From positions 44,148 through 94,687 of the forward strand of contig JAAFHW010000002.1 of NCBI GenBank assembly GCA_013298525.1: a stretch of DNA of 50,540 bases, read 5' to 3'. The notes beneath the pieces were generated by a model. That model saw nothing but the letters and a program-made list of their open reading frames with translations, ran no database searches and was not told where the DNA came from. A program made the translations under genes and the position numbers. Positions 9,155 to 17,530 of the stretch are shown piece after piece; position 1 is the first letter of the stretch; each line of letters starts with the position of its first letter. This stretch comes from Flavobacteriia bacterium (GTDB taxonomy: Bacteria > Bacteroidota > Bacteroidia > Flavobacteriales > Flavobacteriaceae).

Positions 9155-9997
9155 ATGGCAAAAGCTACCACGAGAAAAACACCAATTCGAAAAAGAGCTA
9201 CCAAGAAAAAGCAAACTTTTTTTTCTTTAAAGTTTATTATTATATCGCTTTTGATTATTCTTTTTTCTTTAGGAATATATCACTATCGTAATGCTATTCT
9301 ATATTATTTTAGTTTCAAAACAGATAAAGTTTTAAAAGAAGATAAAGTGGCTCAAGCTAGAATTTATCAAATTTTGAAAGCTCATAAAGAATTGACTTTC
9401 GGGTTTGATGTTTCCCAATATCAAGGCGAAATAGATTGGGAACAAATAGATTCTGTTGAAAATAAATTTCCATTACATTTTGTACTTATTAGGGCAACAG
9501 CCGGAAATAATAAAGAGGATTCGGAGTTTGGTGACAATTGGAAAGCTGCCAAAGAACATCATTTTATTCGTGGAGCTTATCATTATTATCGTCCAAACGA
9601 AAATTCAATCGAACAAGCCGAAAATTTTATTAAGACAGTAACTTTGAAAAAAGGTGATTTGCCTCCAGTATTAGATATAGAACAATTGCCAAAAGAGCAA
9701 TCTATTGATAGTTTGAAAGTAGGATTGAAACGTTGGTTGAAAAAAATAGACGCACATTATAAGGTGAAACCTATTATCTATACCGGCGAAAAATATTATG
9801 AAGATTTTCTAAAAGAGGAATTCAAAGGATATACTTTTTGGGTTGCCAATTATAATTTCTTTGTAGAAAACATAAAAGAAGATTGGCTTTTTTGGCAGTT
9901 TACAGAAAAAGCAACAATAAAAGGAATTAACGAACGAGTTGATTTGAATATCTATAACGGTACGCCTAAGATGTTGGAATATTTAACTATTAATTAG
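9155..9997 (+). CDS. GH25 family muramidase (lysozyme)
   Basis: 280-aa membrane-anchored peptidoglycan hydrolase expected to cut the beta-1,4 bond after N-acetylmuramic acid. Residues 1-20 are strongly basic, and one hydrophobic helix spans about residues 24-42. A GH25 domain follows from residue 80. The first catalytic-site Asp is in GFDVSQYQGEIDW (D84), and the acid pair is in PVLDIEQL (D174, E176). IYTGEKYY, FWVANY and LFWQFTEKA are further family blocks. The export type suggests an inner-membrane anchor with the enzyme in the periplasm, so cell-wall remodelling is more likely than phage lysis. Its last eight bases overlap the convergent DUF5808 gene. Confidence 0.88.
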   Translation: MAKATTRKTPIRKRATKKKQTFFSLKFIIISLLIILFSLGIYHYRNAILYYFSFKTDKVLKEDKVAQARIYQILKAHKELTFGFDVSQYQGEIDWEQIDSVENKFPLHFVLIRATAGNNKEDSEFGDNWKAAKEHHFIRGAYHYYRPNENSIEQAENFIKTVTLKKGDLPPVLDIEQLPKEQSIDSLKVGLKRWLKKIDAHYKVKPIIYTGEKYYEDFLKEEFKGYTFWVANYNFFVENIKEDWLFWQFTEKATIKGINERVDLNIYNGTPKMLEYLTIN

Positions 9998-10217
9998 TTA
10001 CTTTAGAATTATATAGAATAGCAATTACTAAAATCATTACTAATGCAAAAACTAAAACAGATTTTGTATTGGCAAAATTTACAGTCCAACCCATCCATTT
10101 TACTCTTTTTGGTGGAAAAATACGTTTGTCTTCTTTGTTATAATAAATACCACCAAATTTCCAATTATTAGGATCTTTATGCCATTTATCTAATGTCTCT
10201 TTCGATGGATTTTCCAT
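9990..10217 (-). CDS. small DUF5808-like membrane protein
   Basis: 75-aa protein with a cytoplasmic or periplasmic head and one C-terminal hydrophobic helix (about residues 51-70). The head carries NWKFGGIYYNKEDKRIFPPK followed by GWTVNFA, the block that defines DUF5808 (an Asn-Trp-Lys ... Tyr-Tyr-Asn ... Asp-x-Arg core). Function is unknown. It starts four bases after lptB on the same strand, so it is likely co-transcribed with it. No link to LPS transport is otherwise supported. Confidence 0.65.
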   Translation of the reverse strand: MENPSKETLDKWHKDPNNWKFGGIYYNKEDKRIFPPKRVKWMGWTVNFANTKSVLVFALVMILVIAILYNSKVTN

Positions 10218-10221
10218 TTTT

Positions 10222-10989
10222 TTAAACGTCTAAATCTACTTTTGGAGCATTAAAGTCAATTTTGGTTTTACGTAATTCAAAATTCTGACCTAAATAAACT
10301 CTTCTAACCATTTCGTCTTCAACTAATTCTTCAGGTTTTCCGGCTTTTAGAATTCCTCCTTCAAACATTAAGTAGGTTTTATCAGTAATAGCCAAAGTTT
10401 CTTGAACGTTGTGGTCAGTAATCAAAATTCCGATGTTTTTATTTTTTAATTGCGCTACAATTCTTTGAATATCCTCAACTGCAACAGGGTCAACTCCTGC
10501 AAAAGGTTCGTCAAGTAAGATGAATTTTGGATCAGTTGCTAAAGCTCTAGCAATCTCAGTTCTACGACGTTCACCTCCAGAAAGTAAATCACCACGATTG
10601 GTTCTAATGTGTTCTAAACTGAATTCATGAATTAAGCTTTCCATTTTTGCAATTTGCTCTTCTTTTGTGTGATTTGTCAATTGCAATACACTCAATATAT
10701 TATCTTCAATGCTTAATTTTCTAAAAACAGATGCTTCTTGAGCCAGATAACCAATGCCATTTTGAGCACGTTTGTACATTGGAAATTCAGTAATATTCAT
10801 ATCATCAAGATAAATATTTCCAGAATTTGGTTTTACCAATCCAACAATCATGTAGAAAGAAGTAGTTTTTCCAGCACCATTTGGTCCCAAAAGCCCAACG
10901 ATTTCTCCTTGATTTACTTCAACAGAAATTCCTTTTACAACGCTTCTACCTTTGTAGGTTTTGATTAAATTTTCGGCTCTTAATTTCAT
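10222..10989 (-). CDS. lptB: LPS export ABC transporter ATP-binding protein
   Basis: 255-aa cytoplasmic ATPase that powers LptFG to extract lipopolysaccharide from the inner membrane. Walker A is GPNGAGKTT (residues 35-43), the signature is LLSGGERRR, Walker B is FILLDEPFAGVDP, and the switch His is in ITDHNVQETL. LSGGERRRTEIARALA and FRKLSIEDNILSVLQ are typical of LptB and set it apart from general ABC ATPases. An LptF/G-type permease gene is found separately at 30256 in this window, as is usual when lpt genes are scattered. It is followed by the DUF5808 gene. Confidence 0.9.
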   Translation of the reverse strand: MKLRAENLIKTYKGRSVVKGISVEVNQGEIVGLLGPNGAGKTTSFYMIVGLVKPNSGNIYLDDMNITEFPMYKRAQNGIGYLAQEASVFRKLSIEDNILSVLQLTNHTKEEQIAKMESLIHEFSLEHIRTNRGDLLSGGERRRTEIARALATDPKFILLDEPFAGVDPVAVEDIQRIVAQLKNKNIGILITDHNVQETLAITDKTYLMFEGGILKAGKPEELVEDEMVRRVYLGQNFELRKTKIDFNAPKVDLDV

Positions 10990-10999
10990 ATCTAGATTA

Positions 11000-11028
11000 T
11001 TAGATTTTTAGAAAGTTAGATTTTTAGA
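11000..11028. repeat. 13-bp direct repeat upstream of lptB
   Basis: TTAGATTTTTAGA occurs at 11000-11012 and 11016-11028 (16-nt period) in the gap before lptB. The unit is the reverse-complement type of the TCTAAAA units at 29052-29084, which suggests one family of short AT-rich spacer repeats. Confidence 0.5.
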
Positions 11029-11071
11029 CAAATTAACGAATAAACATATAACCTAATTGATGATTTAACAA

Positions 11072-11422
11072 TTATTTAGTTTCTTCCTCTAATGCTTCCC
11101 AAAATTCGTAAGCTCTTCTTAAATGAGGAATAACTATAGTTCCACCAACTAAAGTCGCAATTCCCATAGCCTCCATCATTTCTTCTTTTGTAATACCTTC
11201 TTTGTGTGAGGTTTCCAAATGGTATTTTATGCAATCATCACATCTAAGAACAGTTGAAGCTACTAAACCCAAAAGTTCTTTAGTTTTTACATCCAAAGCA
11301 CCTTCTGCATAAGCATTAGTGTCTAAATTAAAAATACGCTTTACAATTTTATTATTGTCAGCCAATAACTTTTCGTTCATTTTAGAACGATATTCATTAA
11401 ATTCTTTAACTTGATTGCTCAT
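11072..11422 (-). CDS. carboxymuconolactone decarboxylase / AhpD-like family protein
   Basis: 116-aa cytoplasmic all-alpha protein. The redox motif is LRCDDCIKYHLE (Cys-x2-Cys-x3-His), as in AhpD-type peroxidase partners. AMGIATLVGGTIVIPHLRRA follows in the usual place. Members with CxxC act as thiol redox proteins and those without it as decarboxylases, so a redox role is more likely here. It overlaps tatC by 17 bases on the same strand and lies at the end of a kdsD-tatC operon. The physiological substrate is unknown. Confidence 0.8.
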   Translation of the reverse strand: MSNQVKEFNEYRSKMNEKLLADNNKIVKRIFNLDTNAYAEGALDVKTKELLGLVASTVLRCDDCIKYHLETSHKEGITKEEMMEAMGIATLVGGTIVIPHLRRAYEFWEALEEETK

Positions 11423-12230
11423 CTGCTTTTAAACGTCTTTTTACTACGAAAGCCGATATAAATATACTGACTTCATAAATTAATAACATTGGAATTGATA
11501 CTATAATTTGGCTTACCACATCTGGTGGAGTAACTATTGCTGCTACAAAAAGAATAATTACGATGCCATATTTTCTGTATTTTCTAAGAAACTGAGGAGT
11601 AACTAAACCTAATTTTGTTAGGAAATAAATAATAATTGGTAATTCGAAAAACAAACCACATGCAATTACAGATGTTTTTATCATACCTATATAGGAGTCA
11701 ACATTGAATTCATTTTTAATAACACTACTTACAGTAAATGTGGCAAAAAAGTTTACCGACATTGGAACAATTATGTAGTAACCAAATAAAACGCCTAGAA
11801 AGAATAAAATAGAGGCAATAAAAATAAAATATTTAGCATTTTTTCGTTCTTTTTCATAAAGCGCCGGACTAATAAAACTCCATAACAACCATAATATGTA
11901 TGGAAAAGCAAAAATAAATCCTGCCGTTATACAAGTCCAAATTAATATAGTGACTTGACCCTCCATGTCTGTGTTTTGAATCACAAAAGGTAATTCAGTA
12001 ACACAAATACTTTCCTGAAATCCAACGTAGTTTGACAGCTCACAAAACAAACGGTAGGTTATAAAATTTGGATTTGTTGGTCCGAAAATAATGGATTCAA
12101 AAATAAAATCACTTATAAAAAAAGTTGCTGTTGCACCAATTAGAACTGCAATTGTACTTCTTACCAATAACCATCTTAACTCTTCAAGATGCTCCATAAA
12201 GGACATTTCCTTCATTTCTTTTTTAGCCAT
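11406..12230 (-). CDS. tatC: Sec-independent (Tat) protein translocase subunit TatC
   Basis: 274-aa inner-membrane protein, the receptor for twin-arginine signal peptides. The N-terminal block MSFMEHLEELRWLL (residues 9-22) is the TatC signature. About six hydrophobic segments are visible, with the conserved FELPIIIYFL in the fourth or fifth and YRKYGIVIILFVAAIVTPPD near the end. The gene is translationally coupled at both ends: its ATG overlaps the stop of kdsD by one base (TAATG) and its end overlaps the AhpD-like gene. TatA/B genes are not in the window. Confidence 0.93.
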   Translation of the reverse strand: MAKKEMKEMSFMEHLEELRWLLVRSTIAVLIGATATFFISDFIFESIIFGPTNPNFITYRLFCELSNYVGFQESICVTELPFVIQNTDMEGQVTILIWTCITAGFIFAFPYILWLLWSFISPALYEKERKNAKYFIFIASILFFLGVLFGYYIIVPMSVNFFATFTVSSVIKNEFNVDSYIGMIKTSVIACGLFFELPIIIYFLTKLGLVTPQFLRKYRKYGIVIILFVAAIVTPPDVVSQIIVSIPMLLIYEVSIFISAFVVKRRLKADEQSS

Positions 12231-13195
12231 TATACAATTCCTTCTTTTAAAATATCGTGTAAATGAATCACTCCTTTATATTCATCATTATCAACTACTA
12301 CTAATTGTGTAATTGAAAAATCTTCCAATATGTTTAGTGCATCAGCTACCATATCAGATGTTTTTATTGTTTTTGGATTTACCGTCATAATATCTTTTGC
12401 AGTTAATCCTGTAATGGTCTCCGTTTTATTTAGCATTCTTCTGATGTCGCCATCAGTAATTATACCAACAACTTTATCATTTTCAATAACAGCAGCAACA
12501 CCAAGTCTTTTCTCAGAAATTTCAACAATTACATTTTTGATACTTGAGTCTGGACTTACAAATGGTTTTCTGCTGGTGTCCAACATGTCTTGAACTCGCA
12601 ATAATAATTTTTTTCCTAAAGCACCTCCTGGATGATATTTTGCAAAATCTTCTGCTTTGAAATTTCTCATTTCCATTAAAGCAACTGCCATAGCATCACC
12701 CATAACTAACTGTGCTGTTGTGCTATTAGTTGGTGCCAAATTATTTGGACAAGCTTCACTTTCTACATAAGTATTTAAGGTAATATCAGATTCTTTTCCT
12801 AAAAATGAAGTTATATTACCAGTAATTCCAATTAGTTTATTACCAAATCTTTTTAATAACGGAACCAAAACTTTTATTTCTGGACTATTACCACTTTTTG
12901 AGATACAAATAACAACATCTCCATCTTGAACCATACCTAAATCACCATGAATGGCTTCAGATGCATGTAAAAACATAGAAGGAGTTCCAGTTGAATTCAT
13001 TGTAGCAACAATTTTTTGTGCAATAATGGCACTTTTTCCAATTCCAGTAACAATTAAACGTCCTTTGGTATTGTAAATAATTTCAACGGCTTCTACAAAG
13101 CTATTGTCAATGAAATCAGTAAGTTTTGCAATTGATTGGCTCTCTGATAAGAGTGTTTTTTTAGCCGATTCAATGATGTTTTCTTTAGTTATCAA
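12230..13195 (-). CDS. kdsD: D-arabinose 5-phosphate isomerase, KpsF/GutQ family
   Basis: 321-aa cytoplasmic enzyme that interconverts ribulose 5-phosphate and arabinose 5-phosphate, the first step of Kdo synthesis for LPS. An N-terminal SIS domain has VTGIGKSAIIAQKI, FLHASEAIHGDLG and ISKSGNSPE. Two CBS domains follow, containing VGIITDGDIRRML and TQLVVVDNDEYKGVIHLHDI. Length and layout match KdsD/KpsF. It heads the operon with tatC and the AhpD-like gene and is divergent from recQ. Kdo synthesis fits the lpt genes seen elsewhere in the window. Confidence 0.9.
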   Translation of the reverse strand: MITKENIIESAKKTLLSESQSIAKLTDFIDNSFVEAVEIIYNTKGRLIVTGIGKSAIIAQKIVATMNSTGTPSMFLHASEAIHGDLGMVQDGDVVICISKSGNSPEIKVLVPLLKRFGNKLIGITGNITSFLGKESDITLNTYVESEACPNNLAPTNSTTAQLVMGDAMAVALMEMRNFKAEDFAKYHPGGALGKKLLLRVQDMLDTSRKPFVSPDSSIKNVIVEISEKRLGVAAVIENDKVVGIITDGDIRRMLNKTETITGLTAKDIMTVNPKTIKTSDMVADALNILEDFSITQLVVVDNDEYKGVIHLHDILKEGIV

Positions 13196-13250
13196 AATAG
13201 ATTTGTTATAAAATTTGTATGAATAAAAGAAAGTTGTATATTTATGGTTG

Positions 13251-13258
13251 CAAATTTA
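13251..13258 (-). promoter_or_regulatory. -7 box for the kdsD-tatC operon
   Basis: CAAATTTA on the plus strand is TAAATTTG on the minus strand, an exact TAnnTTTG match. It lies about 56 nt before the kdsD ATG, in the 86-bp gap shared with the divergent recQ gene. Confidence 0.42.
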
Positions 13259-13281
13259 TGTAAAAATACTATTAAGTAAGA

Positions 13282-15477
13282 ATGAATTCAAACGAAATTG
13301 ACATACACAAAGAATTAAAAAAATATTTTGGTTTTAACCATTTCAAAGGTTTACAAGAAAAGGTTATCAAAAGTATTTTGGCAAAAGAAAATACATTTGT
13401 AATTATGCCAACAGGTGGCGGAAAGTCATTGTGCTATCAACTGCCTTCGCTTGTTCAAGAAGGAACTGCAATTGTAGTTTCTCCTTTGATTGCTTTAATG
13501 AAAAATCAAGTTGATGCTATAAGAAGTGTTTCAACTAATGATGGCATTGCGCATGTATTAAATTCGTCATTGACTAAAACCGAAATCAATCAGGTTAAAA
13601 AGGATATTACTTCTGGTATAACCAAACTATTATATGTAGCACCAGAATCATTAACAAAAGAAGAATATGTTGAATTTTTACAATCTGTTCCAATCTCTTT
13701 TGTTGCTATTGATGAAGCGCATTGTATTTCAGAATGGGGACATGACTTTAGACCTGAATACAGAAATTTACGAACTATTATTAAACAACTTGGGAATGTT
13801 CCTGTTATTGGATTAACCGCTACAGCAACACCAAAAGTTCAAGAGGATATACTTAAAAATTTAGATATGTCTGATGCTACTACTTACAAAGCATCGTTCA
13901 ATCGTCCGAATTTATTTTATGAAGTACGAACAAAAACCAAGAATATTGAAGCTGATATTATCCGATTTATAAAACAAAACAAAGGTAAATCAGGAATTAT
14001 ATATTGTTTAAGCAGAAAGAAAGTTGAAGCAATCGCCGAAGTTTTACAAGTAAACGGAATTAGTGCTGTTCCTTATCATGCAGGTTTGGATGCAAAAACG
14101 AGAGCAAAACATCAAGATATGTTCTTGATGGAAGATGTTGAAGTTGTTGTTGCAACAATCGCTTTTGGAATGGGAATTGACAAACCAGACGTTCGTTTTG
14201 TGATTCATCATGATATTCCAAAATCTTTAGAAAGTTATTATCAAGAAACAGGTCGTGCTGGTCGTGATGGAGGAGAAGGACATTGTTTAGCGTATTACTC
14301 TTATAAAGATGTAGAAAAGTTAGAAAAATTCATGTCAGGTAAACCAGTTGCTGAACAAGAAATTGGTTATGCTCTTTTACAAGAAGTAGTAGCCTATGCA
14401 GAAACTTCTATGTCAAGACGTAAGTTTTTATTGCATTATTTTGGTGAAGAATTCGATAGTGAAACTGGTGAAGGAGCCGACATGGACGACAATGTTCGTA
14501 ATCCAAAAGCTAAAGTTGAGGCTAAAGACAATGTCAAAAAATTATTAGAAGTTGTTCGCGATACCAAATATTTATACAAATCTAAAGAAGTTGTTTTTAC
14601 TTTAATTGGAAGAGTAAATGCAACTATAAAAGCTCATAGAACCGATACGCAATCCTTTTTTGGTTGCGGAAAAGACCAAGAAGAACGTTATTGGATGGCT
14701 TTAATTCGTCAAGTTTTAGTTGACGGAATGCTTACAAAAGACATTGAAACCTACGGAATTTTGAAAGTTTCAGATAAAGGGCACGACTTCATTAAGAATC
14801 CTACATCGTTTATGATGTCAGAAGATCATGAATATAATGAAGCAGAAGATGATGCTATTGTAACAGCGGCAAAATCTTCAGGAACTGCTGATGAAGCTTT
14901 GATGGCAATGTTACGTGATTTACGTAAAAAAGTAGCTAAAAAATTGGGTGTTCCACCTTTCGTTGTTTTTCAAGATCCATCTTTAGAAGATATGGCTTTG
15001 AAATATCCAATTACTATGGATGAATTGATAAATATTCATGGAGTAGGAGAAGGTAAAGCGAAGAAGTATGGAAAAGAATTTGTTGAATTAATTAGCAGAT
15101 ATGTAGAAGATAATGATATCATTCGTCCAGATGATTTAGTTGTAAAATCTACAGGAGCTAATTCGGCAAACAAATTATATATCATTCAAAATATTGACAG
15201 AAAACTTTCTTTAGAAGATATTGCTTCTGCAAAAGGAATGAAAATGGATGATTTGCTAAAAGAAATGGAGCAAATTGTTTATTCAGGAACAAAATTGAAT
15301 ATCAAATATTGGATCGATGAAATACTAGATGAAGATCAACAAGAAGAAATTCACGATTATTTCATGGATTCAGAAACCGATAAAATTGAAGATGCTCTAA
15401 AAGAATTCGACGGTGATTATGATATCGAAGAATTACGATTAATGAGAATCAAGTTTATTAGCGAAGTAGCTAATTAA
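13282..15477 (+). CDS. recQ: ATP-dependent DNA helicase RecQ (zinc cysteines absent)
   Basis: 731-aa helicase that unwinds DNA during recombination and fork repair. Helicase motifs are intact: PTGGGKSLCYQLP (I), VVSPLIALMKNQ (Ia), AIDEAHCISEWGHDFRPEY (II with the aromatic-rich loop), GLTATATPKV (III), and YYQETGRAGRDG (VI). A winged-helix RQC region follows, then an HRDC-like segment near residues 560-610 (DPSLEDMALKYPITMDELIN). The region that normally holds four zinc-binding cysteines after the helicase core (around SMSRRKFLLHYFGEEFD) has no cysteine. The extra 100 residues at the C-terminus resemble the long RecQ forms found in Bacteroidota. Confidence 0.93.
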   Translation: MNSNEIDIHKELKKYFGFNHFKGLQEKVIKSILAKENTFVIMPTGGGKSLCYQLPSLVQEGTAIVVSPLIALMKNQVDAIRSVSTNDGIAHVLNSSLTKTEINQVKKDITSGITKLLYVAPESLTKEEYVEFLQSVPISFVAIDEAHCISEWGHDFRPEYRNLRTIIKQLGNVPVIGLTATATPKVQEDILKNLDMSDATTYKASFNRPNLFYEVRTKTKNIEADIIRFIKQNKGKSGIIYCLSRKKVEAIAEVLQVNGISAVPYHAGLDAKTRAKHQDMFLMEDVEVVVATIAFGMGIDKPDVRFVIHHDIPKSLESYYQETGRAGRDGGEGHCLAYYSYKDVEKLEKFMSGKPVAEQEIGYALLQEVVAYAETSMSRRKFLLHYFGEEFDSETGEGADMDDNVRNPKAKVEAKDNVKKLLEVVRDTKYLYKSKEVVFTLIGRVNATIKAHRTDTQSFFGCGKDQEERYWMALIRQVLVDGMLTKDIETYGILKVSDKGHDFIKNPTSFMMSEDHEYNEAEDDAIVTAAKSSGTADEALMAMLRDLRKKVAKKLGVPPFVVFQDPSLEDMALKYPITMDELINIHGVGEGKAKKYGKEFVELISRYVEDNDIIRPDDLVVKSTGANSANKLYIIQNIDRKLSLEDIASAKGMKMDDLLKEMEQIVYSGTKLNIKYWIDEILDEDQQEEIHDYFMDSETDKIEDALKEFDGDYDIEELRLMRIKFISEVAN

Positions 15478-15495
15478 AATAATATTTCAATTTTT

Positions 15496-15546
15496 AAATT
15501 CCAAATTCCAATGTAGTATCTGTTGGAATTTGGAATTTATTTTTTT
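15496..15546. terminator. bidirectional terminator between recQ and the 79-aa gene
   Basis: A perfect 16-bp inverted repeat, AAATTCCAAATTCCAA (15496-15511) and its complement (15523-15538) with an 11-nt loop, is followed by a T run to 15546 and preceded by T/A-rich sequence. It can end transcription from recQ (+) and the convergent 79-aa gene (-). Confidence 0.7.
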
Positions 15547-15551
15547 GGAAT

Positions 15552-15791
15552 TTATTCAACATACACTTCTCCTCGATGCGGTTTCAAAGCATCACGAACT
15601 TGAATCATATTTTCGTCAGTAACTACCATAAATGCTATGGCATACATTTCATTTAAAACTTCAAATCCAGTGATGTTAATTGGTAGTTTTTCTATTGCAA
15701 TATATTCTTTCAAATGAATTTCGTGATGTTCAGCTGTTTTTGCTGCAACTTCACCACGAAAATCCCATATAAGTTTTATTTTTCTTGACAT
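15552..15791 (-). CDS. conserved-looking small protein of unknown function
   Basis: 79-aa soluble protein without signal peptide or membrane helix. It is rich in Glu, Lys and His and contains DFRGEVAAKTAEHHEIHLKE and GFEVLNEMYAIAFMVVTDEN. The strand-helix-strand feel and regular length suggest a small alpha/beta fold. It has its own likely promoter (15808-15815) and terminator and normal codon use, so it is probably expressed. I do not recognise the family and give no function. Confidence 0.6.
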   Translation of the reverse strand: MSRKIKLIWDFRGEVAAKTAEHHEIHLKEYIAIEKLPINITGFEVLNEMYAIAFMVVTDENMIQVRDALKPHRGEVYVE

Positions 15792-15807
15792 AGTTTTGGT
15801 AAAAATG

Positions 15808-15815
15808 CAAATTTA
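15808..15815 (-). promoter_or_regulatory. -7 box for the 79-aa gene
   Basis: CAAATTTA on the plus strand reads TAAATTTG on the minus strand (TAnnTTTG). It lies 17 nt before the ATG and predicts a leader of about ten bases. Confidence 0.4.
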
Positions 15816-15848
15816 GTTGGTTTTAGATTTATTAAGCAACGTTATTAT

Positions 15849-15856
15849 TATATTTG
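15849..15856 (+). promoter_or_regulatory. -7 box for the T9SS-cargo gene at 15910
   Basis: TATATTTG matches TAnnTTTG exactly and lies 54 nt before the ATG. A good TTTG at the -33 spacing is not seen. Confidence 0.45.
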
Positions 15857-15909
15857 TATCAATTATTAATTAGGTATTTATAAATCAATCACTTCTAAAC
15901 AATATAGCA

Positions 15910-17427
15910 ATGAGAAAAAGCTACTTTCAAACTGTTTTTTTACTTATAATTTCTCTTCAAACATTTGCACAAAGTAATTACACAGTTGCTTCAATTCCTT
16001 TTCAGCCCTATTCAGGATCATTACCTGTATTATCAACCTCTGATGATATGTGTTCAGGATTAATTAATCTGCCTTTTAGTTTTGATTTTTATGGTACAGC
16101 ATACAATCAAGTTGTTGTTAGTACCAATGGTTATGTTGACTTTAGAAGTAGTTCTGCCAATTCTTTTTCTCCGTGGAGTTTTAATTTAACTATTCCTAAT
16201 GCAAATTTTCCGGTTAAAAATTCAATTTTAGGATGCTATCATGATATGAATAATTCGGATGCACAAGGAACAATAAATTATGGTGTTTATGGAACTGCAC
16301 CTTACAGAAAGTTTATTGTGAGTTTTTATAACAATTCGCATTTTTCATGTAATGCCGCTGCCAAAAGTAGTTTTCAAATGATTTTGCATGAAACATCCAA
16401 TTTAATAGATGTTCAAGTAATAAATAAGCAAATTTGTGCCTCGTGGAATAGTGGCAATGCTGTTATTGGTTTAATAAATTCAACAGGAACTTTGGGTATT
16501 ACTGCTCCAGGAAGAAATACTGGCGCATGGACGACCTCCAATGAGGGATGGCGATTCTCAAGACCAGGTTATTTGAATGTGTATTCTTTTGTAAAATGTG
16601 ATGCCAATACTGATGGAATTGAAGAATTTAATTTGCAAGTGGTTCAAAATGATTTATCACCATCAAACCCATCTGCAATAACATTTTATTTAACTCAAAT
16701 AGATGCACAAACACAATCAAATCCTATTTCAAACTTAATGTATACTAATATATCTAATCCTCAAACTATATATGCAAGTGGGAATGGAGTTATAAAACAA
16801 GTTATTTTAAGTGGAATTGATTGTTCAATAGATAATGATAACGATACTGTTAGCACTGATTTAGAAGATGTTAATGGTGATACTAATTTAGCATATGATG
16901 ATACTGATGCTGATGGAATTCCAAATTACTTGGATAATGATGATGACGGTGATTTTGTTTTAACTAGTTTAGAATATGTTTTTAATAGAAGTGCTACCAC
17001 TACAATTTTAGATACAGATTCTGATAGTATTCCAAACTATCTTGATAATGATGATGATGGAGATGGAGTTTTAACTATTCTTGAAGATTACAATGACGAT
17101 GGAGATCCTTCAAACGACGACACTAATTCAAATGGAACACCCGATTATCTTGAATCTGCAGTAGCTCTTGGCTTGGAAGGAAATACAATAAATAATACTA
17201 TTAATTTATTCCCTAATCCTGCATCAGATGTTTTAAATATTGATAATAAAACTAATGAAATTGTATCTAATGTTTCTATTTATTCTATAAGTGGTGCATT
17301 AATTAAAGAAGTGAAATCAACAAATAGTATCGAATCAATTTCTGTTTCAGATTTACAAACTGGAATTTATTTTGTGAAACTTTCCGTTAATGATGAGGTT
17401 AAAAATTATAAGTTTATAAAGAAATAA
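15910..17427 (+). CDS. secreted protein with Asp-rich calcium-type repeats and T9SS type A sorting domain
   Basis: 505-aa exported protein. A signal peptide ends near residue 20 (LQTFAQS). Residues 25-220 form a beta-rich domain with CSGLINLPFSFDFYGTAYNQ and WSFNLTIPNANFPVKN. Such blocks resemble the nidogen-like or 'surface lectin' regions of flavobacterial exoproteins, which is an inference. Around residues 305-415 are Asp-rich thrombospondin-type-3-like units (DADGIPNYLDNDDDGD, DSDSIPNYLDNDDDGDGV) that should bind calcium. The last 75 residues are a T9SS sorting domain (NLFPNPASDVLNI to GIYFVKLSVNDEVKNYKFIKK). It probably ends up at the cell surface or outside. Ligand and role are unknown. 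Confidence 0.85.
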   Translation: MRKSYFQTVFLLIISLQTFAQSNYTVASIPFQPYSGSLPVLSTSDDMCSGLINLPFSFDFYGTAYNQVVVSTNGYVDFRSSSANSFSPWSFNLTIPNANFPVKNSILGCYHDMNNSDAQGTINYGVYGTAPYRKFIVSFYNNSHFSCNAAAKSSFQMILHETSNLIDVQVINKQICASWNSGNAVIGLINSTGTLGITAPGRNTGAWTTSNEGWRFSRPGYLNVYSFVKCDANTDGIEEFNLQVVQNDLSPSNPSAITFYLTQIDAQTQSNPISNLMYTNISNPQTIYASGNGVIKQVILSGIDCSIDNDNDTVSTDLEDVNGDTNLAYDDTDADGIPNYLDNDDDGDFVLTSLEYVFNRSATTTILDTDSDSIPNYLDNDDDGDGVLTILEDYNDDGDPSNDDTNSNGTPDYLESAVALGLEGNTINNTINLFPNPASDVLNIDNKTNEIVSNVSIYSISGALIKEVKSTNSIESISVSDLQTGIYFVKLSVNDEVKNYKFIKK

Positions 17428-17454
17428 TCGTTCATTTATTTCATAAAAAATTAG

Positions 17455-17482
17455 AGGTTTAGTTTATGCTAAACCTTTTTTA
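17455..17482 (+). terminator. rho-independent terminator after the T9SS-cargo gene
   Basis: AGGTTTAG (17455-17462), a six-base loop and CTAAACCT (17469-17476) are followed by TTTTTATT. This is a clean hairpin plus T run 28 nt after the stop codon. Confidence 0.75.
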
Positions 17483-17507
17483 TTATTAGACTTTGCTGAA
17501 ATTATTT

Positions 17508-17515
17508 TAAGTTTG
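17508..17515 (+). promoter_or_regulatory. -7 box for the FAD oxidoreductase gene
   Basis: TAAGTTTG matches TAnnTTTG and lies 15 nt before the ATG at 17531. The TTG at 17513 is part of this box, which argues against it being a start codon. Confidence 0.45.
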
Positions 17516-17530
17516 TCAAAAATTACCTTT

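Noticed and set aside
9456..9641. Short open frame within the GH25 gene
   Set aside because: It overlaps the catalytic region of the GH25 domain in another frame.
17513..17530. TTG start adding six residues to the FAD oxidoreductase
   Set aside because: The TTG is part of a TAnnTTTG -7 box; the ATG at 17531 gives the expected N-terminus.
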